From Paralithodes platypus (Eukaryota > Arthropoda > Malacostraca > Decapoda > Lithodidae): 64,000 bases of DNA. This document shows positions 18,874 through 28,837 of this stretch, in pieces. The translations under genes and the position numbers were made by a program. Under the pieces are notes generated by a model that was given only the letters and a program-made list of their open reading frames with translations, ran no database searches and had not been told where the DNA came from. Where the stretch lies: assembly GCA_032716605.1 (NCBI GenBank), contig CM064506.1, positions 22,502,404-22,566,403 on the forward strand, written 5' to 3'. How positions within the stretch are numbered: the stretch's first letter is position 1; each line of letters starts with the position of its first letter.

Positions 18874-20540
18874 TTACTATAGCGAATTTAAGACCTTTCA
18901 CCCCATTTCTTCGATCCAATCCTCACGACTGACAACTTATTACTTCAATCGTCTCATCTCTACACAGGTACTGACAGTTTCGATATATTTAAATTAAGAA
19001 GCTTTCCTCATATTAATTCTTTCATTATGACCACTATCATTTCATTTCATATTCTTCCCATTGGTCCTCATCTCACTAAGTGCATTACATCAATTCGCTC
19101 ATTATTACACATACTGTATATACCCCAGCAGCTCATTATTACACATACTGTATATACCCCAGCAGCTCATTATTACACATACTGTATATACCCCAGCAGC
19201 TCATTATTACACATATATACCCCAGCAGCTCATTATTACACATACTGTATATACCCCAGCAGCTCATTATTACACATATATACCCCAGCAGCTCATTATT
19301 ACACATACTGTATATACCCCAGCAGCTCATTATTACACATATATACCCCAGCAGCTCATTATTACACATACTGTATATACCCCAGCAGCTCATTATTACA
19401 CATACTGTATATACCCCAGCAGCTCATTATTACACATATAATATACCCCAGCAGCTCATTATTACACATACTGTATATACCCCAGCAGCTCATTATTACA
19501 CATATATACCCCAGCAGCTCATTATTACACATACTGTATATACCCCAGCAGCTCATTATTACACATATATACCCCAGCAGCTCATTATTACACATATATA
19601 CCCCAGCAGCTCATTATTACACATATATACCCCAGCAGCTCATTATTACACATACTGTATATACCCCAGCAGCTCATTATTACACATATATACCCCAGCT
19701 CATTATTACACTGTATATACCCCAGCAGCTCATTATTACACATATATACCCCAGCAGCTCATTATTACACATACTGTATATACCCCCCAGCTCATTATTA
19801 CACATATACCCATTCATTATTACACATATATAAGCAGCTCATTATTACACATACTGTTACCCAGCAGCTCATTATTACACATACTGTATATACCCCAGCA
19901 GCTCATTATTACACATATATACCCCAGCAGCTCATTATTACACATATATACCCCAGCAGCTCATTATTACACATACTGTATATACCCCAGCAGCTCATTA
20001 TTACACATATATACCCCAGCAGCTCATTATTACACATACTGTATATACCCCAGCAGCTCATTATTACACATATATACCCCAGCAGCTCATTATTACACAT
20101 ACTGTATATACCCCAGCAGCTCATTATTACACATACTGTATATACCCCAGCAGCTCATTATTACACATATATACCCCAGCAGCTCATTATTACACGTACT
20201 GTATATACCCCAGCAGCTCATTATTACACATATATACCCCAGCAGCTCCGACACATTAAAATGAACCAGTTTACCTTACATCAACTCTTACATTATCACT
20301 ACTAGCATCTCATTTTACAATCTTCCCATTGCTCCTCATCTTACTAAGTTCATTACTTCAATCCGCTCATCTTTACACAGTCGCCGGCTGCTCCGACACA
20401 GTATAATGAAGGATTTCACTTTATATCAAATCTTATATCATCACCACTATAATTCCATATTACATTCTTCCCCTTGCTCATGATCTCATTACTTCAATCC
20501 GCTCATCTTTAAACAGTCCCCGGGAGTTCCGACACACAGT
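18874..20540 (+). repeat. Tandem repeat of about 144 bp, four diverged units
   Basis: Units begin near 18874, 19018, 20287 and 20431 and share CATTACTTCAATCCGCTCAT, TTACACAGTCGCCGGCTGCT and ATTCTTCCCATTGCTCCTCA. The second unit is split by the 34/29-bp satellite, which grows from its CTCATTATTACACA segment and ends at the CCGACACA segment. Confidence 0.65.
19100..20250 (+). repeat. 34/29-bp satellite with 63-bp higher-order unit
   Basis: Two unit types alternate: AGCAGCTCATTATTACACAT+ACTGTATATACCCC (34 bp) and the same without ACTGT (29 bp). Where they alternate the period is 63 bp, a multiple of three, which keeps long frames open (394 and 268 residues on +, several on -). Those frames are repeat translations, not genes. 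About 36 units; a few are shortened near 19690-19860. Confidence 0.95.
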
Positions 20541-20945
20541 AAAACAAAGAAGCGCCCCCCCTGCCCCCCACTCCCCTCGTGCCCCCTCCCCCTCCTCCGC
20601 GGTGCCCCCCCCCCCTCCTCCCCGGTGCCCCCCCCTCCTTCCCAGTGCCCCCCCCCCCTCCTCCCCAGTGCCCCCCCTCCTCCCCAGAGTGCCCCCCCCG
20701 CCCCCCTCCCCAGTGCCCCCGCCCCCCTCCTCCCCAGTGCCCCCCCCTCCTCCCCAGTGCCTCCCCCCCCCTCCCCAGTGCCCCCCTCTCCTCCCCCGTG
20801 CCCCCCTCTCCTCCCCCCGTGCCCCCCCCTCCTCCCCAGTGACCCCCCCTCCTCAGTGCCTCCGCCCCCCTCCTCAGTGCCTTCGCCCCCCCTCCTCAGT
20901 GCCTCCGCCCCCCTCCTCAGTGCCTTCGCCCCCCTCCTTTTCCCC
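20540..20945 (+). repeat. C-rich minisatellite
   Basis: Variable units of about 15-25 bp of the type CCCCCTCCTCCCCAGTGCC. Proline-rich frames (87-133 residues) on + and glycine-rich on - are repeat artefacts. The minus strand is strongly G-rich with many runs of four or more G. Confidence 0.9.
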
Positions 20946-21595
20946 CGAGTGGAGTGTTTGGCCAAGGCTTAAAGGGCAGCGTCATGAATCCTTCACGCGC
21001 TGACATTCCCGGCCACCAGAACGAGGGGATCTGCCCGCTTCAGTTTGGGGAGGAGGGGCGGCCGCTTGGGTCGATCAGATCCATTAAAATATTTAGGATA
21101 TTTGCTATATTTGCAACTACCGATCCCTTCAATTGATTGTGTCGTTTAATCGTCCAATCAACGTTGCCTAATAGTAATTATATTATATAGTTGTATTTAT
21201 TTTATCAAATAGCTATGCTTTTTGTTGCTACTAGGCAAAGTTCGCGATCACGATAGTCTGTTTGCAAAAATGACTTGTAAACAAACTGAGAGACAACATT
21301 GGATGAAATACACCATTACTATGTTTTTATTATTCTGTATTTATATATTGATTTACTGTTTGGGGGGGGGGGGGGGGTACCAGAGTACAAACCAATAATG
21401 TCAATCTGTTGACTATTCCACACACCTACACACTCACATACACAAACACATACACACACACACCTACACACACACACCTACACACACACACACACCTACA
21501 CACACCCACCCACAGACACACACCCACCCACAGACACACACCCACCCACAGACACACACACCTACACACTCACACAATATTGAGTATTGTTCACA
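20946..21595. repeat. Spacer with G run and CA-rich repeats
   Basis: 20946-21360 is unrecognised. 21361-21377 is a pure G run. 21418-21580 is CA-rich with CACCTACACA and CCCACCCACAGACACACA units. Confidence 0.6.
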
Positions 21596-21596
21596 T

Positions 21597-22085
21597 GTGT
21601 GGGGAGGTTCCTCTCACACCGCTCTCCTAGACAAAGTTGAAGGGAAGGCCTTTCGTATCATTAACTCCCGTCCACTCACCAACTCTCTGCAATCTCTCTC
21701 TCTCCGCCGCAATATTGCATCTCTCTCGCTATTCTATCGCTACTATAATAATCAGTGTTCCTCAGAGCTATCCCAGTGCATACCACCTCCTTTACGTAGG
21801 GCACGTGGTACCCGTCTTGCAACTCAATCCCACCCCTACTCTGTGCAACTCTCCAACCCAAGAGTGAAACGTTACTCTCAAACTTCTTCTACTCAACAGC
21901 TGAGCTCTGGAACTCTCTCCAGAATCAGTCTTTCCCTCTTCCTATGACTTAAATTGCTTCAAACTCCGTGTCCAGGCATTTTGGCTCGAACGTCCCTTGA
22001 TTTTGGCCCTGTCACTCTTTCAACTATGGGGGAGGCACTCGCTATAGGCAGTTATGCCTTTTGCCTCCCTCAATCACATAGAAAA
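21597..22085 (+). pseudogene. LINE-gamma copy 1: C-terminal polyprotein fragment and 3' UTR
   Basis: The frame 21597-21947 encodes VWGGSSHTALLDKVEGKAFR, INSRPLTNSLQSLSLRRNIA, LSLFYRYY and HPYSVQLSNPRVKRYSQ, the C-terminal tail typical of arthropod non-LTR (jockey/CR1-like) polyproteins after the RT domain. The frame is lost near 21945, and homologous sequence continues as TTGCTTCAAACTCCGTGTCC and TGGGGGAGGCACTC to an A-rich end at 22080. It is 5'-truncated. Related 3' ends lie at 43275-43425 and 44450-44556. Confidence 0.82.
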
Positions 22086-22091
22086 AAAAAA

Positions 22092-22160
22092 AACATACAC
22101 AAACACACCCACACGCAAACACACCTACACACAGAAACACACCTACACACACAAACACAC

Positions 22161-22226
<66 letters not shown>
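22092..22226. repeat. CA microsatellite
   Basis: Interrupted ACACACCTACACAC units to about 22160, then nearly pure CA. Directly follows the LINE-gamma A-rich tail and may have arisen there. Confidence 0.9.
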
Positions 22227-22356
22227 GTTACCTTACATCTATTTCACTGATTGGCCCTATTCGACCAGACTCTTCCGCCTAAATTGACTGCTGAGGCCAT
22301 TTTGATTTATAACTCCATTTCGACCCATCGGCCCATTTCCCACTTCTCTGCCATAT

Positions 22357-22448
22357 TTAAGAGGGTTGACCTGCTTCTTTTCTCTTTCTCTCTGTATCTG
22401 GCTTGTATCCATTCGACCCCATTCAGCCTACTGTTTTAAGACGTTTAT
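22357..22448 (+). mobile_element. Family B MITE, left-end fragment
   Basis: TTAAGAGGGTTGACCTGC, CTGGCTTGTATCCATTCG and TTTAAGACGTTTATCC match the B left arm. It stops abruptly where repeat Q begins. Confidence 0.7.
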
Positions 22449-22590
22449 CCACCAACCTGCTTCACCCTTAGGTAAGCAGTATGGATTTATTTAAGGTTGT
22501 CTCCCCTAGATGGGTTGCCGACCAAGGCTGACGATTCCCATCCACCCGGATTTTTATAAGGTTTACTCCCTTTACAGGTTGCCGACCAAG
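22449..22590 (-). mobile_element. Repeat Q fragment
   Basis: The complement contains CTTGGTCGGCAACCCATCTA, AATCCGGGTGGATGGGA and ATCCATACTGCTTACCTAAG, matching 53100-53245 in the same order, including the internal dimer of GCCTTGG...GGCAACC units. Confidence 0.7.
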
Positions 22591-22669
22591 GCTTGATATA
22601 TGATTTAATACATTACATAACTTTTAATAACAAATACTAAAGTAATAACAGTTTATGAATATGGCGAGC

Positions 22670-23021
22670 CTAAGGGGGGTGACCTTCTTTTTGTTCTCCT
22701 TTTCTCTCTTTCTCTGGCTTGTATCCATTCGGCCCCATTCAGCCTACTGTTTTAAGACGTTTATCCCCATCCATGTGTCGATTTCTTCCTGGGGAGCGAC
22801 AGCGAGACGGTATTGTATTAAGAATTCCGGCTTCGCCCGAGACATTTTTCTATCGTACAAGTTTAGCCCGCTGTAATTATTATTTTTTTAAATATGCTGG
22901 CTCTGACACCTGGATGAGGATAAACGTCTTAAAACAGTAGGCTGAATGGGGCCAAATGGATAGTAGCCTACCCAGAGAGAGAGGGAGAAAGAGAAGAAAA
23001 CAAACGAGGTGGCCCCCTTAA
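22670..23021 (+). mobile_element. Family B MITE, partly deleted right arm
   Basis: CTAAGGGGGGTGACC to GGTGGCCCCCTTAA. The left arm is full. The centre is diverged (CCGGCTTCGCCCG) and the right arm lacks the CGCTACCGCTCGCCAGG part. Confidence 0.78.
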
Positions 23022-23334
23022 CAATTATATCAGCAATGTGATATAACTGGAATTTATCATGATAACGAAAAGGTTTAATGTTCTCTTTATTTGATGTAAC
23101 TGAAATGCTTCGTTGATCATTTATTATGCATGCTGGTAAATAAATATATAATGACATTCTTAATGCCACTGGACGCGAGCCATGGGTATTTACATAGCAT
23201 TATGAAAACTAAATGAATATTATTTTAATTACCTGAAATATATATGTTTGTAGCGTTTTGATATCACAAACTGTAAGCATTAATACTGCTTCATCCATTA
23301 AATTAATATATATATAGCTTAGTTAGTGTAGTAA

Positions 23335-23517
23335 AATTCCTCCTAAATTACAGGCTCGCTATCGCTCACCAGGAAAACAAATCGAGACCAAAATGACACG
23401 AATGGTTTTTAAATCGCCAACGTAATAGAGCGAATGTCTTACAAGTATAAACAAAGTAATAGGGCTAAGCATGAAGGAGAAAGGGTTCCAAAAATAAAAT
23501 TGCAAAGGAAAACTTAA
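23335..23517 (-). mobile_element. Family A MITE, partial
   Basis: TTACAGGCTCGCTATCGCTC, AACAAATCGAGACC, TAGAGCGAATGTCTTA and GGGCTAAGCATGAAGGAG match the reverse of the A left half. The hairpin half and terminal TTAA are missing or decayed. Confidence 0.65.
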
Positions 23518-23654
23518 ATTATTGCCGTATATGCGACCGTGTGAATGTGTGTGTGTGTGTATGTGCGTATGCCAGCTAGGCCCTTCCTAAAATATGGTTG
23601 GCGGATAGCAGCTCGTGGTATATGATCCGAATTTTTATACCGTCACCGGCAGAC

Positions 23655-23681
23655 GGGCTGAGAGAGAGAGAGAGAGAGAGA

Positions 23682-23779
<98 letters not shown>

Positions 23780-23832
23780 AGGAGGAGAGAGAGAGAGAGA
23801 GAGGAGCGAGAGAGAGAGAGAAGAGAGAGAGA

Positions 23833-23922
<90 letters not shown>
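23655..23922. repeat. GA microsatellite (about 265 bp)
   Basis: Long AG run with scattered interruptions (GTGTG, AAGGAGG, GAGCGAG). The 108-residue RE-repeat frame is an artefact. Confidence 0.95.
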
Positions 23923-23923
<1 letters not shown>

Positions 23924-23995
23924 AACCTATTACATTACTGATTATAATATGTGGTTGATTGTGAAGAAAGTAATCAGTGTCTCTTTGAACGTTTT

Positions 23996-24196
23996 ACTTC
24001 ACCCACTGCTGTACCGGCGACGTCTTTTTAAGTTTATTGTAGCTATATTTAGACGATTTTGGGCAGTTTAAGAAGGATCTGTTGAAGTAAAAAGGGTTAA
24101 GTGAGATAGTTCTAAGCCTGGATTTATACTGAATACAATCGTCTAATAGTAACCACATTAAAGTAAACAGGACGTCGCCGGTACCGAAGGGGTTAA
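23996..24196 (+). mobile_element. Family C TTAA MITE abutting family D
   Basis: CACCCACTGCTGTACCGGCG begins and GGACGTCGCCGGTACCGAAG plus GGGTTAA ends. Its right TTAA (24193-24196) is also the left TTAA of the next element. Confidence 0.75.
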
Positions 24197-24403
24197 CCCT
24201 TTCAAGCTCCAATACGCGTTTCTGTTGTTTCTGGCTACTATTAGACGATTTTATTCAGATTAGTAACGGTATATGGAAGTCAAAGGGTTGATTGAGATAG
24301 TATTTACCCTTTTAATACCCACAGATCCTTCTTAAGCTGCATAAAATCGTCTAATGATAGCCAAAATAAACTTCTAAAACACGTCAGAGCTTCAAAGGGT
24401 TAA
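24193..24403 (+). mobile_element. Family D TTAA MITE
   Basis: TTAACCCTTTCAAGCTCCAA to GTCAGAGCTTCAAAGGGTTA+A, with ATACGCGTTTCTG / AACACGTCAG subterminal pairing and the shared C/D hairpin core. Confidence 0.85.
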
Positions 24404-24564
24404 GGAGGTCAAACACGATAATTGAACGTGACTGGACGACCCCCATATACTACAGCGTATCTGACATATGGTAATCCCTTCTGTATAAGCCGTTGTCACA
24501 CCACAGGCTAAAGTCTCTTTGTATTTTGTTTTCGACATGGTTACGTAATTATGAACATAAAGTC

Positions 24565-24945
24565 TTAAGGGAGCCCACCTCGCTTGTTTTCTCTTCCTCT
24601 CCCTCTCTCTTTGGCTTGTATCCATTCAGCCCCATTCAGCCTACTGTTTAAAGACGTTTACACCCATCCAGGTGTCATATTTTCCTGGCGAGCGGTAGCG
24701 AGCCAGCATATATATATTTTTGTTTTGACAGCAAGCTAAATTTGTAAATTTTCCGATAGAAAAATTTCTCCGGCGAAGCCGGATTTCTCCATACAATGCT
24801 GGCTCGCTATCGCTCTCCAGGAAGAAATCGACACGTGGATGGGGATAAACGTCTTAAAACAGTTGGTTGCATGAGGTCGAATAAATACAAGCCAGGGAGA
24901 GAGAGAAAAGGCGAAAAAGAAAAAACAAAACGGTGACCCCCTTAA
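24565..24945 (-). mobile_element. Family B TTAA foldback MITE
   Basis: 381 bp, TTAAGGGAGCCCACCTCGCT to CGGTGACCCCCTTAA. Long mirrored arms, TTTCTCCGGCGAAGCCGGA centre. Among the best-preserved copies. Confidence 0.88.
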
Positions 24946-25180
24946 GAAAATCGTCAAATGTTACCTCTATAATTTGTCTCACTAATAGTTATTCTATCTA
25001 CTTTAATGCCTGTTAATTGTTTGTTAATGTATAATGACGGTTTGAATAATCTAGTGACAATCGTAATTTATATAGACTATGCCAAATATGTCAGCACATA
25101 TTATTAAGTCTGTTAATTGAGGGATTTTGCTGCTGGGCTAAATTATGTTCGGATTATGAGCTGGACAGATGGGCAAGGAT

Positions 25181-25568
25181 TTAAGGGGGTCACCGTTTTT
25201 TTTTTTTTTATCTTTCTCTCCTTTTCTCTCTTTCCCTGGCTTGTACCCATTCGGCCCCATTCAACCAATTGTTTTAAGACGTTTATCCCCATCCAGGTGT
25301 CGATTTCTTCCTGGTGAGCGATAGCGAGCCAGCTTTGTTTGGAAAAATCCGGCTTCGCCGGAAATATTTTTCTATCGAAAAATGTACAAATTTAATTTGC
25401 TGTCAAAACAAAAATATATATATGCTGGCTCGCTACCGCTCGCCAGGAAAATATTGACACCTGGATGGGGTAAACTTCTTAAAACAGTAGGCTGAATGGG
25501 GCCGAATGGATACAAGCCAAAGAGAGAGGGAGAGCAAGATAAAAATAAAAAGAGGTGGGCTCCCTTAA
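25181..25568 (+). mobile_element. Family B TTAA foldback MITE
   Basis: 388 bp, TTAAGGGGGTCACCG to GTGGGCTCCCTTAA. Arms pair over more than 100 bp, from CTTTCCCTGGCTTGTACCC to its right-hand complement. Confidence 0.88.
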
Positions 25569-25624
25569 CGACTGGCCTCAACGAATGTGTGAATACGTGA
25601 TTGTCTTTTATTGTTATTATTATC

Positions 25625-25914
25625 ATTTTCGGGTGCGGGCTGGTCCTGTCCAGAGTGAGGTTTGGCATTCTCTATCCAACCTTAGTCGTTTCTGTCTGAC
25701 TCTTTTTCTGTACTACTTTTCCTACTTCGGGGGCGGGTAGCTGGGAATCCTCCTCCCCTTGTAAAATTCACCTACTAGACGAGACAGAGATAGGGACAAG
25801 GGGACGCGAATAGGTTCCCGGATACTAAAAATTGGAACTTTAAAGGTTGTTTCTCTTCGGGCTCTGTCTCGAGTCTGCCCCCCCAAGCCATGGGGTATTG
25901 TGCCTGAGTGTGTA

Positions 25915-25915
<1 letters not shown>
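25625..25915 (+). mobile_element. Retroposon T, copy 1, with TA-rich tail
   Basis: TGTCCAGAGTGAGGTTTGGC, TTCACCTACTAGACGAGACA, AAAATTGGAACTTTAAAGG and GGGCTCTGTCTCGAGTCTGC recur at 43035-43200 and 56840-57118. The 3' end GGGGTATTGTGCCTGAGTGT is followed by a TA run. The end resembles the LINE-beta 3' UTR. Confidence 0.75.

Positions 25916-25986
<71 letters not shown>
25916..25986. repeat. TA microsatellite
   Basis: About 70 bp of pure TA at the 3' end of retroposon T, with further TA-rich sequence to 26025. Confidence 0.95.
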
Positions 25987-25990
<4 letters not shown>

Positions 25991-26029
25991 TATATACAGT
26001 ATATATATAATATAGTTATATATGTGTGT

Positions 26030-26390
26030 GTGTGCTATACCAGCCATTAAAGTTCTACTGATAAACACATTTAGTTCCATAATATTTTAGTATGTCGAAT
26101 AAATTATATGTGATAAGAATATTCTGAAAATATTGTAACCATATGTTCGTCAGTTATGTCAACAATTAATAATTTATACAGTATGTGGTTTACAATTTAC
26201 TGGTTAATTGGAATAATACAAACTATGCACATCTCTCCATTTTTATTTAAGTAATTCTTCTAATCTATGTTAAAGTTCTAATTTAAATTCCGTCAAGTTT
26301 CGGCACGTTAGAACTATTTATTCGTTCTAAAATAACGTCTTATGAATACATACAGAAGAAAGGTGTTGTGTGTGTTGGATTGCAAGATAG
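26030..26390. other. AT-rich stretch, nothing recognised
   Basis: No feature supported. It leads directly into the 58-bp array. Confidence 0.4.
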
Positions 26391-26852
26391 GATAATTTAC
26401 GTCCTGAATGTCATGCATATTACGAATGTATTATGTCCCTTCAGTTTTTCTTTATTAGATACTGAATTTCATGCATATTATGAGTTTATCCTTTCCTTTC
26501 AATTGATCTGATTTAGGAACTGAATTTCATGCATATTATTAGTTTATCCTTTCCTTTTAATTGATCTGATTTAGGTACTGAATTCCATGCATATTATGAG
26601 TTTATCCTTTCTTTTCAATTGATCTGATTTAGGTACTGAATTCCATGCACATTATGAGTTTATCCTTTCCTTTCAATTGATCTGATTTAGGTACTGAATT
26701 CCATGCATATTATGAGTTTATCCTTTCCTTTCAATTGATCTGATTTAGGAACTAAATTTCATGCATATTATGAGTTTATCCTTTCCTTTCAATTGATCTG
26801 ATTTAGGTACTCAATTCCATGCATATTATGAGTTTATTCTTTCTTTCCTTTC
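26391..26852 (+). repeat. 58-bp minisatellite, eight units, ending at a splice-acceptor-like tract
   Basis: CATGCATATTA recurs at exactly 58-bp steps from 26412 to 26818. Each unit holds TTTATCCTTTCCTTTCAATT (pyrimidine tract) and CTGATTTAGGTACTGAATT. The final unit diverges to TTCTTTCTTTCCTTTCAG, an ideal 3' splice site. Confidence 0.9.
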
Positions 26853-26854
26853 AG

Positions 26855-26941
26855 TGTCTCTGCATAGTTGGGGTTTGCTACTGGATCGACGCGTTTTAAG
26901 TGGACTGTTTCTTCATCATCATCGGCTTGCGGACGAACAAA
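26855..26941 (+). CDS. Possible 87-bp internal exon of an unknown gene
   Basis: Preceded by TTCTTTCTTTCCTTTCAG and followed by GTAAGTTATC, strong acceptor and donor matches. The 87 bp are open in one forward frame (reading SLHSWGLLLDRRVLSGLFLH then HHRLADEQ); the other two have stops. Base composition is richer in G+C than the flanks. No family is recognised, and 87 bp open in one of three frames is not strong evidence by itself. No neighbouring exon could be identified within the window. Confidence 0.28.
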
Positions 26942-27085
26942 GTAAGTTATCAATTTGGTTTCTATTTTAATAATAATTTAGTATCATAGAAAATAATGTC
27001 ACTATGCAATTAAGTGACCAGTAGTATATTTATTGGATATCCAAAATTTTGCTTAAAACTATACTAAACTTCAGAGTATTATGTA

Positions 27086-27296
27086 CAGTCGTGGACATAT
27101 GTTCTTGACCATCCTATGTTTTTCATTATGCAATTAAAACATTTACAATCAATTTAATAATATACTTTCTCTGACATTAATTACACATTGAGCATTTATT
27201 ATTTATACAAAAGAAGGTATAATCGTAAATTGATCATAACAGTTGTAATTTCATATTGAAAATCATAGGATGATTAAGAACATATGTCCACGACTG
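27086..27296. mobile_element. Tc1/mariner-like MITE (211 bp) with TA duplication
   Basis: CAGTCGTGGACATATGTTCT at the left is answered by AGAACATATGTCCACGACTG at the right, flanked by TA (27084-27085, 27297-27298). The inverted repeat extends through CATCCTATG / CATAGGATG. The interior is AT-rich without a transposase. Confidence 0.9.
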
Positions 27297-27353
27297 TACA
27301 TGTAGTTTAGTGTGCATTTTATTATTTACTTTGCAAAGCTTCATTAGTCAGCA

Positions 27354-27608
27354 TCAAATATTTTCCTTACATATGTATTTTTTGTCTCTCTCCATTTTCT
27401 GACACTGATAAGTGAAATGCGATGTTAACAATCGTAATGGATGCGATTGGCAATGGAAATCCGAGTCCATAAATTTCCTACAGATGTTAAAGATATTAGG
27501 AGTGCTTACCAACCATTTATTTGCCTCTTCATTTAAGGCTGGTGTGTATTTATCACGTCGTAAAGATATTTGGCGAAGGTGTGTCTGCATCTGACATATA
27601 AGTGGCAT
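27354..27608 (-). CDS. Unrecognised 84-residue open frame
   Basis: A minus-strand frame with mixed, non-repetitive composition (QTHLRQISLRRDKYTPALNE, HPLRLLTSHFTYQCQKMERD), unlike the many simple-repeat frames around it. It begins ATGCCACTT but no promoter or matching splice sites are evident, apart from a GTAAGC within. It may be a decayed transposon piece or chance. No function assigned. Confidence 0.15.
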   Translation of the reverse strand: MPLICQMQTHLRQISLRRDKYTPALNEEANKWLVSTPNIFNICRKFMDSDFHCQSHPLRLLTSHFTYQCQKMERDKKYICKENI

Positions 27609-27609
27609 T

Positions 27610-27988
27610 TGTAGAACATTATTCCTGTTCTCAAATATATTCCACTTTCCACGAAAAATATATTACGTTAATTATTTTGTAGTTTCCATATACAAAATGA
27701 GTGCATTTTACAACATCCATTAATTTTCGTTGCTTGTGGCTTAAAATGTCTGGTATTGCTAATTGGTAACAATCTTGAATTCGTAAGACATATGTAGTTA
27801 ACAATTTTGATTGGGTTATGAATATATATTTTAAGTTATTTTAAGTTATATATATTGTAAGTTATTTCACTGAATTAATTAATGTATTTTTCCTTAGTGG
27901 AACATTATTATTATTAATTGCATAAAACCTACATTAGGGCGGTCTATTTTTCCATGCGATTGTGTGGGGGTGCAGAGGCTTTAAATAT
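27610..27988. other. AT-rich stretch, nothing recognised
   Basis: No feature supported. Confidence 0.4.
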
Positions 27989-28369
27989 TTAAGGGAGCCC
28001 ACCTTGCTTGTTTTCTCTTTCTCTCATTCTCTCTTTGGACGGTATCCATTAGGCCCCACTCAGCCTACTGTTTTAAGACGTTTACCCCCATCCAGGTATC
28101 AATATTTCCTGACGAGCGGTAGCAAGCCAGCATATATATATTTTTGTTTTGAGAGCAAGCTAAATTTGTACATTTTTCGATAGAAAAATTTCTCCGGCGA
28201 AGCCGGAGAAATCTCTATACAATGCTGGCTTGCTATTGCTCGCCAGGAAGAAATTGTCACTGGGATGGGGATAAACTTCTTAAAACAGTTGGCTGAATGG
28301 GTCCGAATGGATAAAAGCCAGAGAAAGAGAAAATGAGAGAAAGATAAAAAAGCAGGTAACCCCCCTTAA
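27989..28369 (-). mobile_element. Family B TTAA foldback MITE
   Basis: TTAAGGGAGCCCACCTTGCT to AGGTAACCCCCCTTAA, 381 bp, TTCTCCGGCGAAGCCGGAGA centre. Several arm substitutions indicate an older copy. Confidence 0.87.
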
Positions 28370-28837
28370 TACCATGTATATTAATTGCATTGATGTATGT
28401 ATTTGATCAGAGCAGCAAACATTGATGTATGTATTTGATCAGAGCAGCAAACATATATATATATCCACTCGCGGGTAAGCCAGATTATGTTGACAAAAAT
28501 ATGTCTGTGTTGCTAATCTTTTCATTCATTTATAAGGTGATTATATATATATATATACCGGTATATATACATTAATGAAGACAAGAACAAAAGTGATGTA
28601 TTTAAACTATATGCAGTTTAGTTTATTAGTATTTTTCGTATGTCAGACTTTGAAAATATGTTTTTGAGGTTTATAAATGGGATACGACTTGTAAGCGTCC
28701 CTGACCTTTATGCCTTTATGCCTTTTTTTTTTTTTTTTTTTTACGGTAAGAAAATAATAAGGATCCCTTCGTTTGAATATTTATAATTGTCAAGAATGAT
28801 ACAGGGGCTGCATAACATGTTTACAATAAGAGTAGAG
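28370..28837. repeat. AT-rich stretch with a short duplication
   Basis: A 32-bp unit containing TGATGTATGTATTTGATCAG occurs twice (about 28390-28453). Short TA runs and a T run (28722-28741) follow. Nothing else recognised. Confidence 0.5.

Noticed and set aside
19027..20264. Open frames of 394 and 268 residues on the plus strand
   Set aside because: They are translations of the 34/29-bp satellite. Several frames on both strands are open for the same reason.
20489..21003. Proline-rich (plus) and glycine-rich (minus) frames up to 158 residues
   Set aside because: Produced by the C-rich minisatellite. No initiation context or non-repetitive domain.
23615..23941. Arg-Glu repeat protein
   Set aside because: Translation of a GA microsatellite. 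The same applies to GA/TC-derived frames at 36211-36558, 44581-44865, 48138-48808 and 49910-50611.
25117..25668. Recurring hydrophobic frames (LVPIRPHSTNCFKTFIPIQV type)
   Set aside because: They recur in every family B copy because the non-coding arm is open in one frame. Both strands give similar peptides from the palindrome, so they are not membrane proteins.
26391..26852. CRISPR array (regular 58-bp spacing)
   Set aside because: The whole 58-bp unit is repeated with no unique spacers, and the sequence is eukaryotic. The 25-, 28-, 47- and 82-bp arrays fail for the same reason.
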